64,000 bases of DNA from Flavobacterium seoulense. GTDB lineage: Bacteria > Bacteroidota > Bacteroidia > Flavobacteriales > Flavobacteriaceae. The first letter of the stretch is position 1, and each line of letters opens with the position of its first letter. Of this stretch, positions 31,557 through 40,916 are shown in pieces. A program made the translations under genes and the position numbers. The notes beneath the pieces were generated by a model. The model searched no databases. It saw nothing but the letters and a program-made list of their open reading frames with translations, and was not told the DNA's origin. The stretch spans positions 1-64,000 of the forward strand of contig NZ_JNCA01000021.1 in assembly GCF_000695795.1 (NCBI RefSeq). The letters are read 5' to 3'.

Positions 31557-32033
31557 ATGATGGAAAAAAAAACAGAACCTCTCAATACTAAACTAGAATA
31601 TCTTTTAGAAAAAATTCACGATAGTGAACAAGGTTTTGAAAAGGCTGCCGAACATACTGAGCATGTTTTTTTAAAAAGTTATTTCGAGAAGAAATCTAAA
31701 GAAAGATATGATTTTGGAAACGAATTAAACAATGAATTCATCATGTCTGGCATACAAAACGAAAATAGTTCAGCTTACACTGAAAACACAGGTACTATTG
31801 CAGGTACAGTACGCCAAACCTGGATGGATTTAAAAGCGCTTTTTTCTTCTAATTCGGACCAGTCATCAATGTTAGAAGCAGCTATCATAGGCGAAAAAGC
31901 TGCATTAGCTGATTACAATGACATTCTTAATCAATCATCGTTGCCGTTAAGAATCCGTTCGATATTGCTTAAACAAAAAGAAGCTATTGAAAACGATCTT
32001 AAAACGATTAAAAAAATAGAAGATTTAAAATAA
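31557..32033 (+). CDS. PA2169-family four-helix-bundle (DUF2383, ferritin-like) protein
   Basis: About 158 residues. LEYLLEKIHDSEQGFEKAAEH near 15-35 gives the first helix with the ferritin-like Glu; LKSYFEKKSKERYDFGNELNNEF gives the second; RQTWMDLKALFSS and MLEAAIIGEKAALADYNDIL give the third and fourth. The family is typical of stress-induced genes. The start is one of two adjacent ATGs (31557 or 31560); a TTG at 31551 is less likely. It precedes the DUF1328 gene by 67 bp on the same strand. Confidence 0.85.
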   Translation: MMEKKTEPLNTKLEYLLEKIHDSEQGFEKAAEHTEHVFLKSYFEKKSKERYDFGNELNNEFIMSGIQNENSSAYTENTGTIAGTVRQTWMDLKALFSSNSDQSSMLEAAIIGEKAALADYNDILNQSSLPLRIRSILLKQKEAIENDLKTIKKIEDLK

Positions 32034-32100
32034 TGGTTTTCACTATTTTTTCCTTCTCACTATAAATACAAAATAATATCAACCCAAAAAAACAAAAATT

Positions 32101-32262
32101 ATGCTACGTTGGACAGTCACATTTATCGTACTAGCTATTATAGCTGGAGTATTAGGATTTGGTGGAATTGCCGCAGGTGCAGCAAGCATCGCTAAAATTT
32201 TATTCTTTATCTTCATCATATTATTTCTTCTATCTTTCATTAGAGGAAGAAGGGATATATAA
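32101..32262 (+). CDS. DUF1328 small membrane protein (YtjA-like)
   Basis: 53-residue hydrophobic protein beginning [20 protein letters not shown], then [19 protein letters not shown] and ending FIRGRRDI. The order of two membrane helices, with GF.GIA..AA.IAK between them and a basic tail, is the DUF1328/YtjA signature. The protein is too short for usual ORF cut-offs. A stress-induced inner-membrane protein of unknown mechanism, located with the PA2169 protein. Confidence 0.93.
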   Translation: MLRWTVTFIVLAIIAGVLGFGGIAAGAASIAKILFFIFIILFLLSFIRGRRDI

Positions 32263-32343
32263 AATTAAATCCTATCAATTAGAGGATTATTTATTAGTCC
32301 CACTTGACAGAGAATATCAATTGATTTTGATAATGTATAACTA

Positions 32344-32388
32344 AAGTTCACTAAAATAGATATTTTATAATTCTATTTTAGTGAACTT
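32344..32388. terminator. Bidirectional terminator between DUF1328 and topoisomerase IB
   Basis: 17-bp arms AAGTTCACTAAAATAGA (32344-32360) and TCTATTTTAGTGAACTT (32372-32388) form a perfect stem. T-rich or A-rich sequence on both sides serves both converging genes. Confidence 0.85.
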
Positions 32389-32393
32389 ATTTT

Positions 32394-33467
32394 TTAGAAT
32401 GAAGGTTCGTAGGCTTTAAAAAGCTTTAGAATTTCCTTTTCAGAAGCTGAAAAATAAGGATTTATTGTCGTACTTCTTTTCACTCGGTTAAAGGATTTTT
32501 CTAATGTTCCATCCTGATACGCATCGACAATTACAGGATGTACATAATATTTTCTACACACGTTTTTAGTATTTCCTAAAGCTATCGAAGCACATTCGTA
32601 AGCTTTTAAAATATTACTTTTAATACCTGTTTCTGAAGTTGGTTTTTCTAATTCCATCAACGCATTGAAAAATGACAACGAAGCTGACCAGGTTCTAAAA
32701 TCCTTTGCGGTAAAATTATTTCCGCATATTTCTTGTAAATACTCGTTAACATGATTGCTTTTAAGCGATTTTCTTTCTCCATTTTCATCAATAAACTGAA
32801 ATAAAACCCAGCCCGGTAATTCTTCACAACGGCTTACTAATCGTATCATTTTTTTATTGCGCACCGTAACGGTATGTTTTATTCCTTTTTTTCCTGTAAA
32901 CTCTATTTTCATCTGGTCTTTAAAAATATTCACATGTCGTTTTCTTAAAGTGGTCAAACCGTAGGTTTTATTTTCTTTTTCATAAAAACTATTACCTATC
33001 CTTATGTGGGTTTCCTCCATTAATCGAATGACTAAAGCCACCACTTTTTCTTTTGGCCAACCTCTCCTATTCAAATCTGAATCTATTTTTTTTCTAATTA
33101 GAGGAAGGTTTTTCCCAAAAGAATACATCTTATAAAACTTAGTTGAATTTCTTATCGTATTCCAATTAGTATGATACAAATATTGCTTTCTGTTTCTGGC
33201 ATCTCTTCCTACGGCTTGCAAATGGCTATTTTCAAGATTACTTATTTTTACATCTTCCCACATAGGCGGGATAACTAATTTTTTAATTCGCATTAAGGCT
33301 TTAGCTTCATTAAGCCGCTTACCATTCATTAGATAGATAAAGTTTTTACCCTGCTTTTTTCTAACAATTGTCAAATCTTCATCATAGGCATAAATCAAAT
33401 TATAGTTAGACAACACCTCTTCCGGATGACACATTAATTGTTCATAATCCACTTTTCCAGTTTCCAT
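32394..33467 (-). CDS. DNA topoisomerase IB (poxvirus/bacterial type)
   Basis: 357-residue type IB enzyme relaxing supercoils through a 3'-phosphotyrosyl intermediate. Catalytic elements in order: THIRIGN (first Arg), TLRKRHVN (Lys), AKDFRTWSAS (second Arg), ALGNTKNVCRKYYVHP with the nucleophile Tyr near 315. The position of the vaccinia active-site His (LGHT) is Asn here, as in other bacterial TopIB proteins. The N-terminal domain carries IPPMWEDVKIS and GRDARNRKQYLYHTNW, as in this family. It is accessory to the essential topoisomerases and common in stress islands. Confidence 0.92.
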   Translation of the reverse strand: METGKVDYEQLMCHPEEVLSNYNLIYAYDEDLTIVRKKQGKNFIYLMNGKRLNEAKALMRIKKLVIPPMWEDVKISNLENSHLQAVGRDARNRKQYLYHTNWNTIRNSTKFYKMYSFGKNLPLIRKKIDSDLNRRGWPKEKVVALVIRLMEETHIRIGNSFYEKENKTYGLTTLRKRHVNIFKDQMKIEFTGKKGIKHTVTVRNKKMIRLVSRCEELPGWVLFQFIDENGERKSLKSNHVNEYLQEICGNNFTAKDFRTWSASLSFFNALMELEKPTSETGIKSNILKAYECASIALGNTKNVCRKYYVHPVIVDAYQDGTLEKSFNRVKRSTTINPYFSASEKEILKLFKAYEPSF

Positions 33468-33832
33468 ATTTCATTTCTTTAAATACTAAAAATCAGTAGT
33501 ATATTATTTCAATTTAACTACTTATTTCTTTTTTATTTAACTGAAAAGAGAAAAAAAATGATGCTGAAAAAAGAATCTTAGCCTTTTGAAATTCATTTGA
33601 GTTAAGAATTATATTTTTTCGATTAATAATCCCTCGTTTTTGTAAATATCTTTAAAGTACAGGTCATCATTTTAATGACAAAAAGTTGTCAGTTTGGTTT
33701 AGTGAATTTTGTAAAAAAAACAAAAAAATCATCATTCAATTCAGCTATAATTAGTTTTAAAAAAAAATTATTGGCTTTGTCTCTTCATCTTGACATTTTT
33801 CAACATACAATAACTTAAAATACATTATTACT
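33468..33832. other. Divergent intergenic region, topoisomerase IB / GH130
   Basis: 365 bp of AT-rich sequence serving as the promoter region for both divergent genes. A weak -7-like CTTTG sits about 55 bp before the GH130 ATG. No hairpin, repeat or small ORF stood out. Confidence 0.35.
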
Positions 33833-35293
33833 ATGCCAGTACAAGTAATTAGAAAAAACCTTTTTTTTAAACCCGATTCAAGTAGAGTTGTTGCTCGTTT
33901 TTTTAATAATGGCGATGCCCGGACTATAAATTTAGTTCACCGGATTATGGGCTTAGATGAAGAAATGGTCAAAAAAGAACTTCAGGTTACCTTTGATGAA
34001 TTTAGAAGCAGGCATCGAAATATTTCTGAAATTTTTTTAAAACATGCTAATAATTATCGTCATCTTATTGAATCGATTGGGATTAAATATGACGAACTCA
34101 GTTTAGACAGACGGCTTTTAATTGGTTCTTATTCTACATTAGAATATTCGCTTGAAGCCGCGGCTTTGTTTAATCCATCAATAGTAGAAGATTTCGACCA
34201 ATCATTTTTAGCCGAAGGTGAAAAAAGAGTCATTATATCATTTAGAGCTACCGGTGAAGGACATTTATCTTCTATTGTTTTTAGAAAAGGAATATTAGAC
34301 GCTTCTAATAATCTTAAAATGGTTGAAGCACATAAACACATTGATCTTCCGCACATTATCAAAAAAAAATCATATAACAAAAAAAGATTCATGAAAAAAA
34401 TGGAAGAAATGAATATTCCTAAAAAATATTCTACTCCTATCATGGACACTTTACCGAACCGATTTGAGTATTACACTATAAAAGAAGCCGTTAGAAAAAT
34501 ACTGGCAGAAGATATTGATGAATCTAAAAGGAGAGCCTTAAGAGAAATGACTTGGCTAGTTAATTCTTATTATGATATCGAATTCAATAAGGATTCTAAA
34601 ATTTCAGGACGTGCTATTTTGCCTATTTCTTCTTCTGAAAGCCGTGGTATCGAAGATGCTCGTTTTGTACGTTTTACAGATGATGACGGCACCGAAAAAA
34701 TGTATGCCACTTATACTGCTTATGATGGTTTTACAATACTTCCAAAGTTACTTTCGACCAATGATTTTATCAATTTCAGAGTCATGCCAATGCACGGAAA
34801 CGGAGCGCAAAACAAAAACTTTGCTCTTTTTCCACGAAAAATCAAAGGAAAATACGCCATGCTTGCCCGTATTGATGGCGTAAATAATTATTTGTTTTAT
34901 TCGAACAGAATTACCTTATGGAACGATCCTATCAAAATTCAGGAACCCAAATTTCCCTGGGAATTTACTCAAATAGGAAACTGCGGTTCGCCTATTTATA
35001 CTGATGAAGGCTGGCTGGTAATCACTCATGGTGTGGGTTCTATGAGACGTTATTGTATAGGCGTTTCTTTGTTAGATTTAGAAGATCCTACAATAGAAAT
35101 TGGGCGCTTAAAAGAACCTCTCTTAACGCCTTTAGAAGAAGAACGAAATGGTTATGTACCTAATGTGGTATATTCCTGCGGAAGTATCATTCACAACAAT
35201 CACTTGATTTTACCGTATGCCGTATCAGATTATGCTTCGTCTTATGTAACCGTAAATATGGACGAATTATTAGCTGAACTAAAAAGTGAATAA
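33833..35293 (+). CDS. GH130-family glycoside phosphorylase/hydrolase
   Basis: 486-residue beta-propeller enzyme. An extended N-terminal helical region (about 1-190) precedes the propeller: ISGRAILPISSSESRGIEDARFVRFTDDDG (256-286, split) with the general acid-type Asp, TYTAYDGFTILPKLLSTNDF, LFPRKIKGKYAMLARIDG, GSPIYTDEGWLVITHGVG with phosphate-binding-type His, and VVYSCGSIIHNNHLILPYAVSDY at the C-terminus. GH130 enzymes act on beta-mannosides, several of them beta-1,2-mannobiose or mannan phosphorylases. It converges with a GT4 fusion gene, and the pair may make and recycle the same mannoside. The linkage is inferred. Confidence 0.82.
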   Translation: MPVQVIRKNLFFKPDSSRVVARFFNNGDARTINLVHRIMGLDEEMVKKELQVTFDEFRSRHRNISEIFLKHANNYRHLIESIGIKYDELSLDRRLLIGSYSTLEYSLEAAALFNPSIVEDFDQSFLAEGEKRVIISFRATGEGHLSSIVFRKGILDASNNLKMVEAHKHIDLPHIIKKKSYNKKRFMKKMEEMNIPKKYSTPIMDTLPNRFEYYTIKEAVRKILAEDIDESKRRALREMTWLVNSYYDIEFNKDSKISGRAILPISSSESRGIEDARFVRFTDDDGTEKMYATYTAYDGFTILPKLLSTNDFINFRVMPMHGNGAQNKNFALFPRKIKGKYAMLARIDGVNNYLFYSNRITLWNDPIKIQEPKFPWEFTQIGNCGSPIYTDEGWLVITHGVGSMRRYCIGVSLLDLEDPTIEIGRLKEPLLTPLEEERNGYVPNVVYSCGSIIHNNHLILPYAVSDYASSYVTVNMDELLAELKSE

Positions 35294-35320
35294 ACTATAA
35301 TTTAAAAATATTTTTTCATT

Positions 35321-35357
35321 AAAAAAGCCTGTAAACTATGCAATTACAGGCTTTTTT
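35321..35357. terminator. Bidirectional terminator between GH130 and GT4 genes
   Basis: AAAAAAGCCTGTAA (35321-35334) and TTACAGGCTTTTTT (35344-35357) form a perfect 14-bp stem with A and T tracts inside the arms. Confidence 0.85.
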
Positions 35358-35376
35358 GATTTGTAATTTTGTATCA

Positions 35377-37689
35377 TTATTCGAAAGCAAATCTTGCCAG
35401 CAAATAACTCACTGTAGATTCTGCCCCCTGATTTAAATTGACATTATGCGCTTCTAAACCATCATGACAACCACCTGTACAAGGATTATAAATAATTTGT
35501 TTTAAATGATTATTTCCTAAAAACCAGTTAAAAGCCGTTTCCATTTTATCATCATATCCCTCATTAGGATATTCGATATCAAACTGTTTTAACGCAAGAA
35601 TAGTATAAGCTACATCAATAGGCTGCTCACCCCCTGGAGTAATCGTATTTTCGTCGACACCTTTCATCAACCAGTTTTTGTTAGAAATTACCCTGATGGC
35701 ATCATCTATGAAAATTTTCGAAATTAAAAAATCAAATGATTCTTTAGCGATTTGTTTAAACTCATACTCTCCTGTAGATTTCCATGCATATAAAAGTGCT
35801 TCCGGCAACGCACTATTTCCATAAGTAAGATACGGCTCAAACCATTTCCAGTCATTTTCATAATGCGAATGATATAAATGAGCCAGTTTGCTGGCAGCAT
35901 TATGTATCGTTTCGGTAATTTCATCTTCATTTTCAATTAAATTGTAAAAATACAATCCTTTGATTGCAAAAGCCAAAGCTCTTGGAGAATGAAACTCATT
36001 CAACTGAACACTAAAATGATTAATTGACCATTTTATATTTTGGAACAATGTCGTGTCGATATCGATAGCTTCTTCTAATAAATGGTACGCATATCCTAAT
36101 GCCCAAATGGCTCTACCATTCGAATCTTCAAGATTTACTTCACTATTTTGAGTCGTGAAATTTTTATATTGATCTACATAATTTAAAAACAGGCAATTGT
36201 CACGCTGGCATTTTAAAATAAAATTAATGTAGATTTTAGCTAATTCTAAATCTTCCGGATTTTTAGTTGATTTATAGCTTTCGCAAATGGTTATTAACGC
36301 TCTTGCATTGTCATCTAAAGTATATCCAGACTCTAAATCAGGTGTATCAATTTTTGAAAACTGGATAATACCAACATTAGTAGTCATCGCTTTTAGATGA
36401 TCTAAATTTACATCCGGTTTTTTATACCGTAACTGTAGCGGAGTTTTTATCAGCTCCGTAAAAAGATGTCCATGAGAAATTGCTGCATTGTCCCAGGCGG
36501 TACAGGAAGAAGAATGCAAAGATTTCATTTTCATGCCTTCGAGTGCCTCATCATCATTCAGTAATCCGTTCATTTTTTCGGCTAATTGTTTCGAATTTCC
36601 AAATTCAAATAACAGTCCCTGACCTTCCTGCAATACTTCTTTTGCATGTGGAATTGGCGTCGAAATAATAGGACATCCACAGCTTATGGCATACGAAAAT
36701 GTTCCACTTACAGCCTGATTAGGATCTTTTGATGTAAAAACATAGCAATCAGAAAGCTGTAAATATTCTAATAATTCCGGAAGCGGCACAAATTTATTTA
36801 CAAATTGAACATGATTGCTAATTTTTAAATCATCAACCATTTTTTGTAAAGAATCCATATAAGCATTTCCTTGTTCATTGAATAAAGTAGGATGTGTTTT
36901 GCCAACTATTAAAAACAATATGTCAGGATGTTGCTCTATAACTTCAGGTAAAGCTTTTAAGGTAGTTTCGATACTTTTTCCCGGACCTAAAAATCCAAAT
37001 GTCGAAATAATTTTTCGATCAAAAACATTGTATTTTTCTTTAAGAATAGATTTTTCCAGATGTTTTACTAAATGGGTTCCGTGAGAAATAATTTTGATTT
37101 TATCTGGATTTACTCCGTAAGTATTGATTAACAATTCTGCCGAAGATTTGGTCATCACCGTAACTTTTGATGCTATGGCAACAAGCTCTTTTACGTTTTT
37201 TTCCAAATCCGGATTAGGTTCAGGAAGTACGGTGTGAAATGCAATAACTATCGGTTTTGTAATAGATTTGAGGAATTTGATAAATGCTTCTTCATTACTT
37301 TTAAATAATCCAAACTCATGCTGAATCATTACAATTTCTAAATCTTTATCTTCGTTTATTTTTTTGGCAGTTGACTCATACGATTCGACATCATCAGTCG
37401 TTAAAATCATAGCTACCTCATCGGCATTATAACTGTATTTATCTTGTTTTGTTTCTAATGCACAAATTTTGACATCAAAACTATTCTCAAATTTAGTTTC
37501 CAAAGCACTTCTTAAGTCAAACGTATATGTAGCAATTCCGCACTCTCTGGGAGGATAAGTAGCCACCATTATGACTTTGGCTAAAGGAGTGTTTTGATTT
37601 TTTTGAATACTCAATTTTCTTCTGTAGTCGTTTCTTTTTTCTTTAAAAAGAACACTGACCGGGCTCGGTATATTTTGTTTCGTTTTCAT
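35377..37689 (-). CDS. GT4 glycosyltransferase fused to an (alpha/alpha)-barrel domain
   Basis: 770-residue two-domain protein. The N-terminal GT-B glycosyltransferase (about 38-420) shows MVATYPPRECGIATYTFDL near 41-60, MIQHEFGLF, AFHTVLPEPNP, STFGFLGPGKSIETTLKALP, and FTSKDPNQAVSGTFSYAISCG near 330-350 (retaining GT4 nucleotide-sugar region). The C-terminal half (about 430-770) has repeated helix motifs such as DNARALITICESYK, NGRAIWALGYAY, WFEPYLTYGNSALPEALLYAW and GGQQPIDVAYTILAL-like segments, as in (alpha/alpha)6 glycan-processing domains. It converges with GH130, suggesting a stress-linked oligosaccharide system. Acceptor and product are unknown. Confidence 0.8.
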   Translation of the reverse strand: MKTKQNIPSPVSVLFKEKRNDYRRKLSIQKNQNTPLAKVIMVATYPPRECGIATYTFDLRSALETKFENSFDVKICALETKQDKYSYNADEVAMILTTDDVESYESTAKKINEDKDLEIVMIQHEFGLFKSNEEAFIKFLKSITKPIVIAFHTVLPEPNPDLEKNVKELVAIASKVTVMTKSSAELLINTYGVNPDKIKIISHGTHLVKHLEKSILKEKYNVFDRKIISTFGFLGPGKSIETTLKALPEVIEQHPDILFLIVGKTHPTLFNEQGNAYMDSLQKMVDDLKISNHVQFVNKFVPLPELLEYLQLSDCYVFTSKDPNQAVSGTFSYAISCGCPIISTPIPHAKEVLQEGQGLLFEFGNSKQLAEKMNGLLNDDEALEGMKMKSLHSSSCTAWDNAAISHGHLFTELIKTPLQLRYKKPDVNLDHLKAMTTNVGIIQFSKIDTPDLESGYTLDDNARALITICESYKSTKNPEDLELAKIYINFILKCQRDNCLFLNYVDQYKNFTTQNSEVNLEDSNGRAIWALGYAYHLLEEAIDIDTTLFQNIKWSINHFSVQLNEFHSPRALAFAIKGLYFYNLIENEDEITETIHNAASKLAHLYHSHYENDWKWFEPYLTYGNSALPEALLYAWKSTGEYEFKQIAKESFDFLISKIFIDDAIRVISNKNWLMKGVDENTITPGGEQPIDVAYTILALKQFDIEYPNEGYDDKMETAFNWFLGNNHLKQIIYNPCTGGCHDGLEAHNVNLNQGAESTVSYLLARFAFE

Positions 37690-37858
37690 AAGATTGGTTT
37701 TAATTGACTTTACATTATTATGATTTTAATAATGCCTTAGCTAATTTACCTTCTTAATACCGTTAACATTATCCTTAAAAAGATATTTGTTAACCCAATC
37801 ACATTCAGAAACTTCAGTAAACTATTCGAATTGTAGTTTTTTGTATTTAAAAATAATC

Positions 37859-39427
37859 CTACTCTTTTTTTCCATTACCTGTAAGCGTACTTACAACGCC
37901 ACTTTTTACATTAATCCACAAGTAATTAAAAAAGGATTTTGTTGCATCACGTTCGGCTTCAATTGTTCCATAACGAAAATCTTTGGGATCTTTTTTAGAG
38001 TCTTTTTTAATGAAAATATTACCAATTGCTGTTAGCAGTTTATTGACTTTTTTACTGTCTTTACGTAATATTTTAAAATTGAAATCTTCGTATTTCATTT
38101 TCATTTCACCCTTAGAAGAAACATTTGTAGCATCAAACGAAAAGTACATTTGTTCTAAGGTTCCTTCTGCCAAAGCATTCAAATTTGGCTGAAAAAAAGG
38201 ATTCATCAACTGGGCTTCCAAATTACTTACCGAACCGTTAACCGCAAATACATCGGCAGTATTGTTGACATCAAAAGTCCAGTTTAAAGTTAACGGAGCA
38301 GCGCCCATCAATCTTGATTTGATTTTAATTTCGGTTTTTTTAGCTTTTTTTAAATTCGAAATCTCATATAAAGTAGCATGAATCCGGTCAAAAAATAATT
38401 TACCGGCAACTTTATCCGGATCAACTAATTCGGCATAAGAAATATAACCATTTTTAATTTTTAACTCATTCACCTTCAAATTGAAAGATAAATTGCGTAA
38501 CATTTTACTGTACAAAGGTTTAATCCTTAAATCATCATCTATTAACTTATCTCTGTAAATTTCTAAATCAGGATTTCTAATTTCACCTGAAGCTGCAGTA
38601 AAACTTAATCTTGGCTGATAAATATCAAACTTGAATTTTTCTAAACTAAATTGCGGAATTTTCAATTTGATATAATCCCGTTCTTTTTTTAAATGTTTCG
38701 AAAGTTCTTTTTTAGAGTATTTAGGAATAATTTGAAGGTTGGCTAATTTTAATTTATCACTAACAATTGACACTGTGTCAATGGTAACTTTTTCGAATTT
38801 GTTATTGTCTAAAACAACTTTTTGAGCTTCAAATTCATAATTATCAAAAACGAAAGGTATTTTTTCTTTTGATTTTAAATCAAGACTAGTTCCCGAAACT
38901 GTCAAATTACAAGACGAAAGTGCCATTTTAATACTATCGGTACTTTTTTGCATAATAGCTAAACTCCCGTTTGTAATGGCAATTTTGTTTACATTAAAAA
39001 GTTTTAATCCTTTTTCCAGATTGTCTTTTACTTCTTTTTTTGAAGCAATAAATTGGTACGGATAATAATGAAACTGAGGACTTTTTAATTTAATTGTTTT
39101 TATAGTAAGCGTTTTGTTAAACAACAAATCGCGATAATTAATATCGTTTAACTGTAAACTTTCGATTTTTATAAAAGTATGGTATTTAGCATTTTGGGCT
39201 GAAACTTGTTCTTTGTTTTTAATTTTTACCAAAGCATTATTTAAGGATACATTTCCCAGTAAAATATTGATATCTAAATCAGTATATTTCAGCTTATAGT
39301 GAGGAGGAATTTTTTCGGTAATCATGTCCTTCAAATATTTTTTAGCATAAGATTGTCCTATAAATACACCTAAAATGATGAATAGAATAACCGAAATTAA
39401 AGCAATACCTTTTTTATTAATCTTCAT
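37859..39427 (-). CDS. AsmA/DUF748-like membrane-anchored protein
   Basis: 522-residue protein with an N-terminal anchor (KKGIALISVILFIILGVFIGQSYA, about 4-27, too long for one piece of uncleaved signal to be certain). A large periplasmic part follows, built of beta-rich repeats: KLKYTDLDINILLGNVSLNNALVKIKN near 46-72, IKIESLQLNDINYRDLLF, LTIKTIKLKSPQFHYYP, VNELKIKNGYISYAELVDPD. This is the AsmA/TamB-like repeated beta-groove architecture (DUF748 type), implicated in lipid transport between membranes. It follows the MlaEFD and permease genes on the same strand but is separated by a terminator. Confidence 0.7.
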   Translation of the reverse strand: MKINKKGIALISVILFIILGVFIGQSYAKKYLKDMITEKIPPHYKLKYTDLDINILLGNVSLNNALVKIKNKEQVSAQNAKYHTFIKIESLQLNDINYRDLLFNKTLTIKTIKLKSPQFHYYPYQFIASKKEVKDNLEKGLKLFNVNKIAITNGSLAIMQKSTDSIKMALSSCNLTVSGTSLDLKSKEKIPFVFDNYEFEAQKVVLDNNKFEKVTIDTVSIVSDKLKLANLQIIPKYSKKELSKHLKKERDYIKLKIPQFSLEKFKFDIYQPRLSFTAASGEIRNPDLEIYRDKLIDDDLRIKPLYSKMLRNLSFNLKVNELKIKNGYISYAELVDPDKVAGKLFFDRIHATLYEISNLKKAKKTEIKIKSRLMGAAPLTLNWTFDVNNTADVFAVNGSVSNLEAQLMNPFFQPNLNALAEGTLEQMYFSFDATNVSSKGEMKMKYEDFNFKILRKDSKKVNKLLTAIGNIFIKKDSKKDPKDFRYGTIEAERDATKSFFNYLWINVKSGVVSTLTGNGKKE

Positions 39428-39440
39428 ATACTTAAAATAA

Positions 39441-39470
39441 AATCTAACTTAAAAAAATTTAAGTTAGATT
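39441..39470 (-). terminator. Terminator upstream of the AsmA-like gene (minus strand)
   Basis: AATCTAACTTAAA (39441-39453) and TTTAAGTTAGATT (39458-39470) are perfect inverted repeats; on the minus strand a T-rich stretch follows. It lies after the 39481-39822 gene and before the AsmA-like gene, so the latter probably has its own promoter or depends on read-through. Confidence 0.7.
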
Positions 39471-39480
39471 GTTATTATGA

Positions 39481-39822
39481 CTATTTATTATCGTCAATAT
39501 CTTCTGCTTTAGAAATATTGCCTTTAGGAATTTCATTAAAAAATTCTGCTAATTCTAAATCGGCGCTTGGTCCAAAACCCAGTAAAACTGTTCCTTTATC
39601 TCCGCTTGTCGTTTCGATAACATACAATATCGACATATCCGAAGGATTGCTCATCCCTTCATAGCGGTGCTCAGCAACGATAAAAATATCAGTTGGATCG
39701 TATTCTGTTTTGGTTTCTGTGTTGAGAAATTTATTGTCTTCAAAATAAAAATTAGCAGTATAACCTTTGTCCTGATAAATTTTGATATAATCTATTTCGT
39801 GTTTGTCAAATGGATTTTTCAT
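39481..39822 (-). CDS. Small conserved Bacteroidota protein of unknown function
   Basis: 113 residues. YTANFYFEDNKFLN, then IFIVAEHRYEGMSNPSDMSILYVIET near 47-72 and GDKGTVLLGFGPSADLELAEFF. The RYEGMSNP.D.SILY pattern is shared with small Bacteroidota proteins commonly mislabelled phosphoribosylpyrophosphate synthetase; it has none of that enzyme's PRPP or ATP motifs. Function is unknown. It starts 20 bp after the AI-2E-type permease gene and is the likely last gene of the Mla unit. Confidence 0.72.
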   Translation of the reverse strand: MKNPFDKHEIDYIKIYQDKGYTANFYFEDNKFLNTETKTEYDPTDIFIVAEHRYEGMSNPSDMSILYVIETTSGDKGTVLLGFGPSADLELAEFFNEIPKGNISKAEDIDDNK

Positions 39823-39842
39823 TTTTTTATATTTTATAATTA

Positions 39843-40898
39843 TTATTCAATTTTTATTTGAACATCATTCGAATTTTCGATTCCTTCTTTGGCATACTCC
39901 TGCTTGTAAATGCGTACTATTAGTAAGAATAAACTAATTAGTAAGGGACCAAAAACTAAACCTATGAAACCAAACAGCGGAATCCCAATGATAACACCAA
40001 TAAGCGTAATTAATGGATGTACATTATCCATCTTTTTTAATACATACAAACGAATAATATTATCCGTAGTTCCCACGATTATTACACCATACAATAGAAC
40101 TCCCCAAGCCTGAAATGTATCACCATTAGTCAATGCAATTATAAATATAGGAAGAGTTCCCAGAAAATTTCCAATAAAAGGAATCATCGAACCGATAGTA
40201 ACAACTACCGCCCAAAAAAACGGACTTTCGACACCAAAAATTAAAAATCCAATTAGGGCAACCACACCCTGAGCAATGGCTACTAACGGAATTCCTAATG
40301 AATTGGAATAGACCATTTCATTAATTCGGAGTCCTAAAGTTTCAAGATTTTCATTTTTTATTGGAATATATTCTATTAAAACTTTTTGAAATTGTTTTTG
40401 ATGAGTAAGCATATAATACAATAAAAAGTACATAATTGAAACGGCAATAAAAGTGTTCAAAGTCGTTCCTAATATATTACTAATACTGTTTGTAATTCCT
40501 CCTGAAATGGATGCTGTATCAATTTGATCGGTTATGCTAAAACCTAAGGATTTTTCCCAATCTTTAAGTTGTGTTTCGACTGCTTTTACAAGCTTATCTG
40601 ATTTTTGAGAGGACTCACCTATTTTATTTCCCAGCATTAACAAAGCTCCGGCAATAGGAATTAAAATGGTAATAAACGACAAAAACATAAGCGATCCTGC
40701 GGCAAGGCCGGAATTCCAGCCTCTTTTTACTAATTTCATCATAGGTCTTTTCATTAATACATATAAGGTTATAGCACCTAATACTCCTGAAAAATACGGT
40801 AGCATTTCCCTGAAAATTAAACTTCCCATTAAGAGAATTAATAAAAGGGTAAAAATTTGACGAATTATATTCGGACTTATAGTATTCATTTCTTTCAT
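39843..40898 (-). CDS. AI-2E-family transporter (PerM/YdiK-like)
   Basis: 351-residue integral membrane protein with about eight membrane segments: IFTLLLILLMGSLIFREML, AAGSLMFLSFITILIPIAGAL, then VSIMYFLLYYMLTHQ, VALIGFLIFGVESPFFWAVVVTIGSMIPFIGNFLGTLP (family core, in parts near 215-255), and the C-terminal pair GVIIGIPLFGFIGLVFGPLLISLFLL. The IPFIGNFLGTLP core and GFIGLVFGPLL are family hallmarks. Substrates of this family are largely unknown. It starts 18 bp after mlaD and is co-transcribed. Confidence 0.88.
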   Translation of the reverse strand: MKEMNTISPNIIRQIFTLLLILLMGSLIFREMLPYFSGVLGAITLYVLMKRPMMKLVKRGWNSGLAAGSLMFLSFITILIPIAGALLMLGNKIGESSQKSDKLVKAVETQLKDWEKSLGFSITDQIDTASISGGITNSISNILGTTLNTFIAVSIMYFLLYYMLTHQKQFQKVLIEYIPIKNENLETLGLRINEMVYSNSLGIPLVAIAQGVVALIGFLIFGVESPFFWAVVVTIGSMIPFIGNFLGTLPIFIIALTNGDTFQAWGVLLYGVIIVGTTDNIIRLYVLKKMDNVHPLITLIGVIIGIPLFGFIGLVFGPLLISLFLLIVRIYKQEYAKEGIENSNDVQIKIE

Positions 40899-40916
40899 TT
40901 TAAAATGCCGGATGGA

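Noticed and set aside
32159..32344. 61-codon ORF overlapping DUF1328
   Set aside because: Out of frame with the well-recognised DUF1328 protein and runs into the terminator stem.
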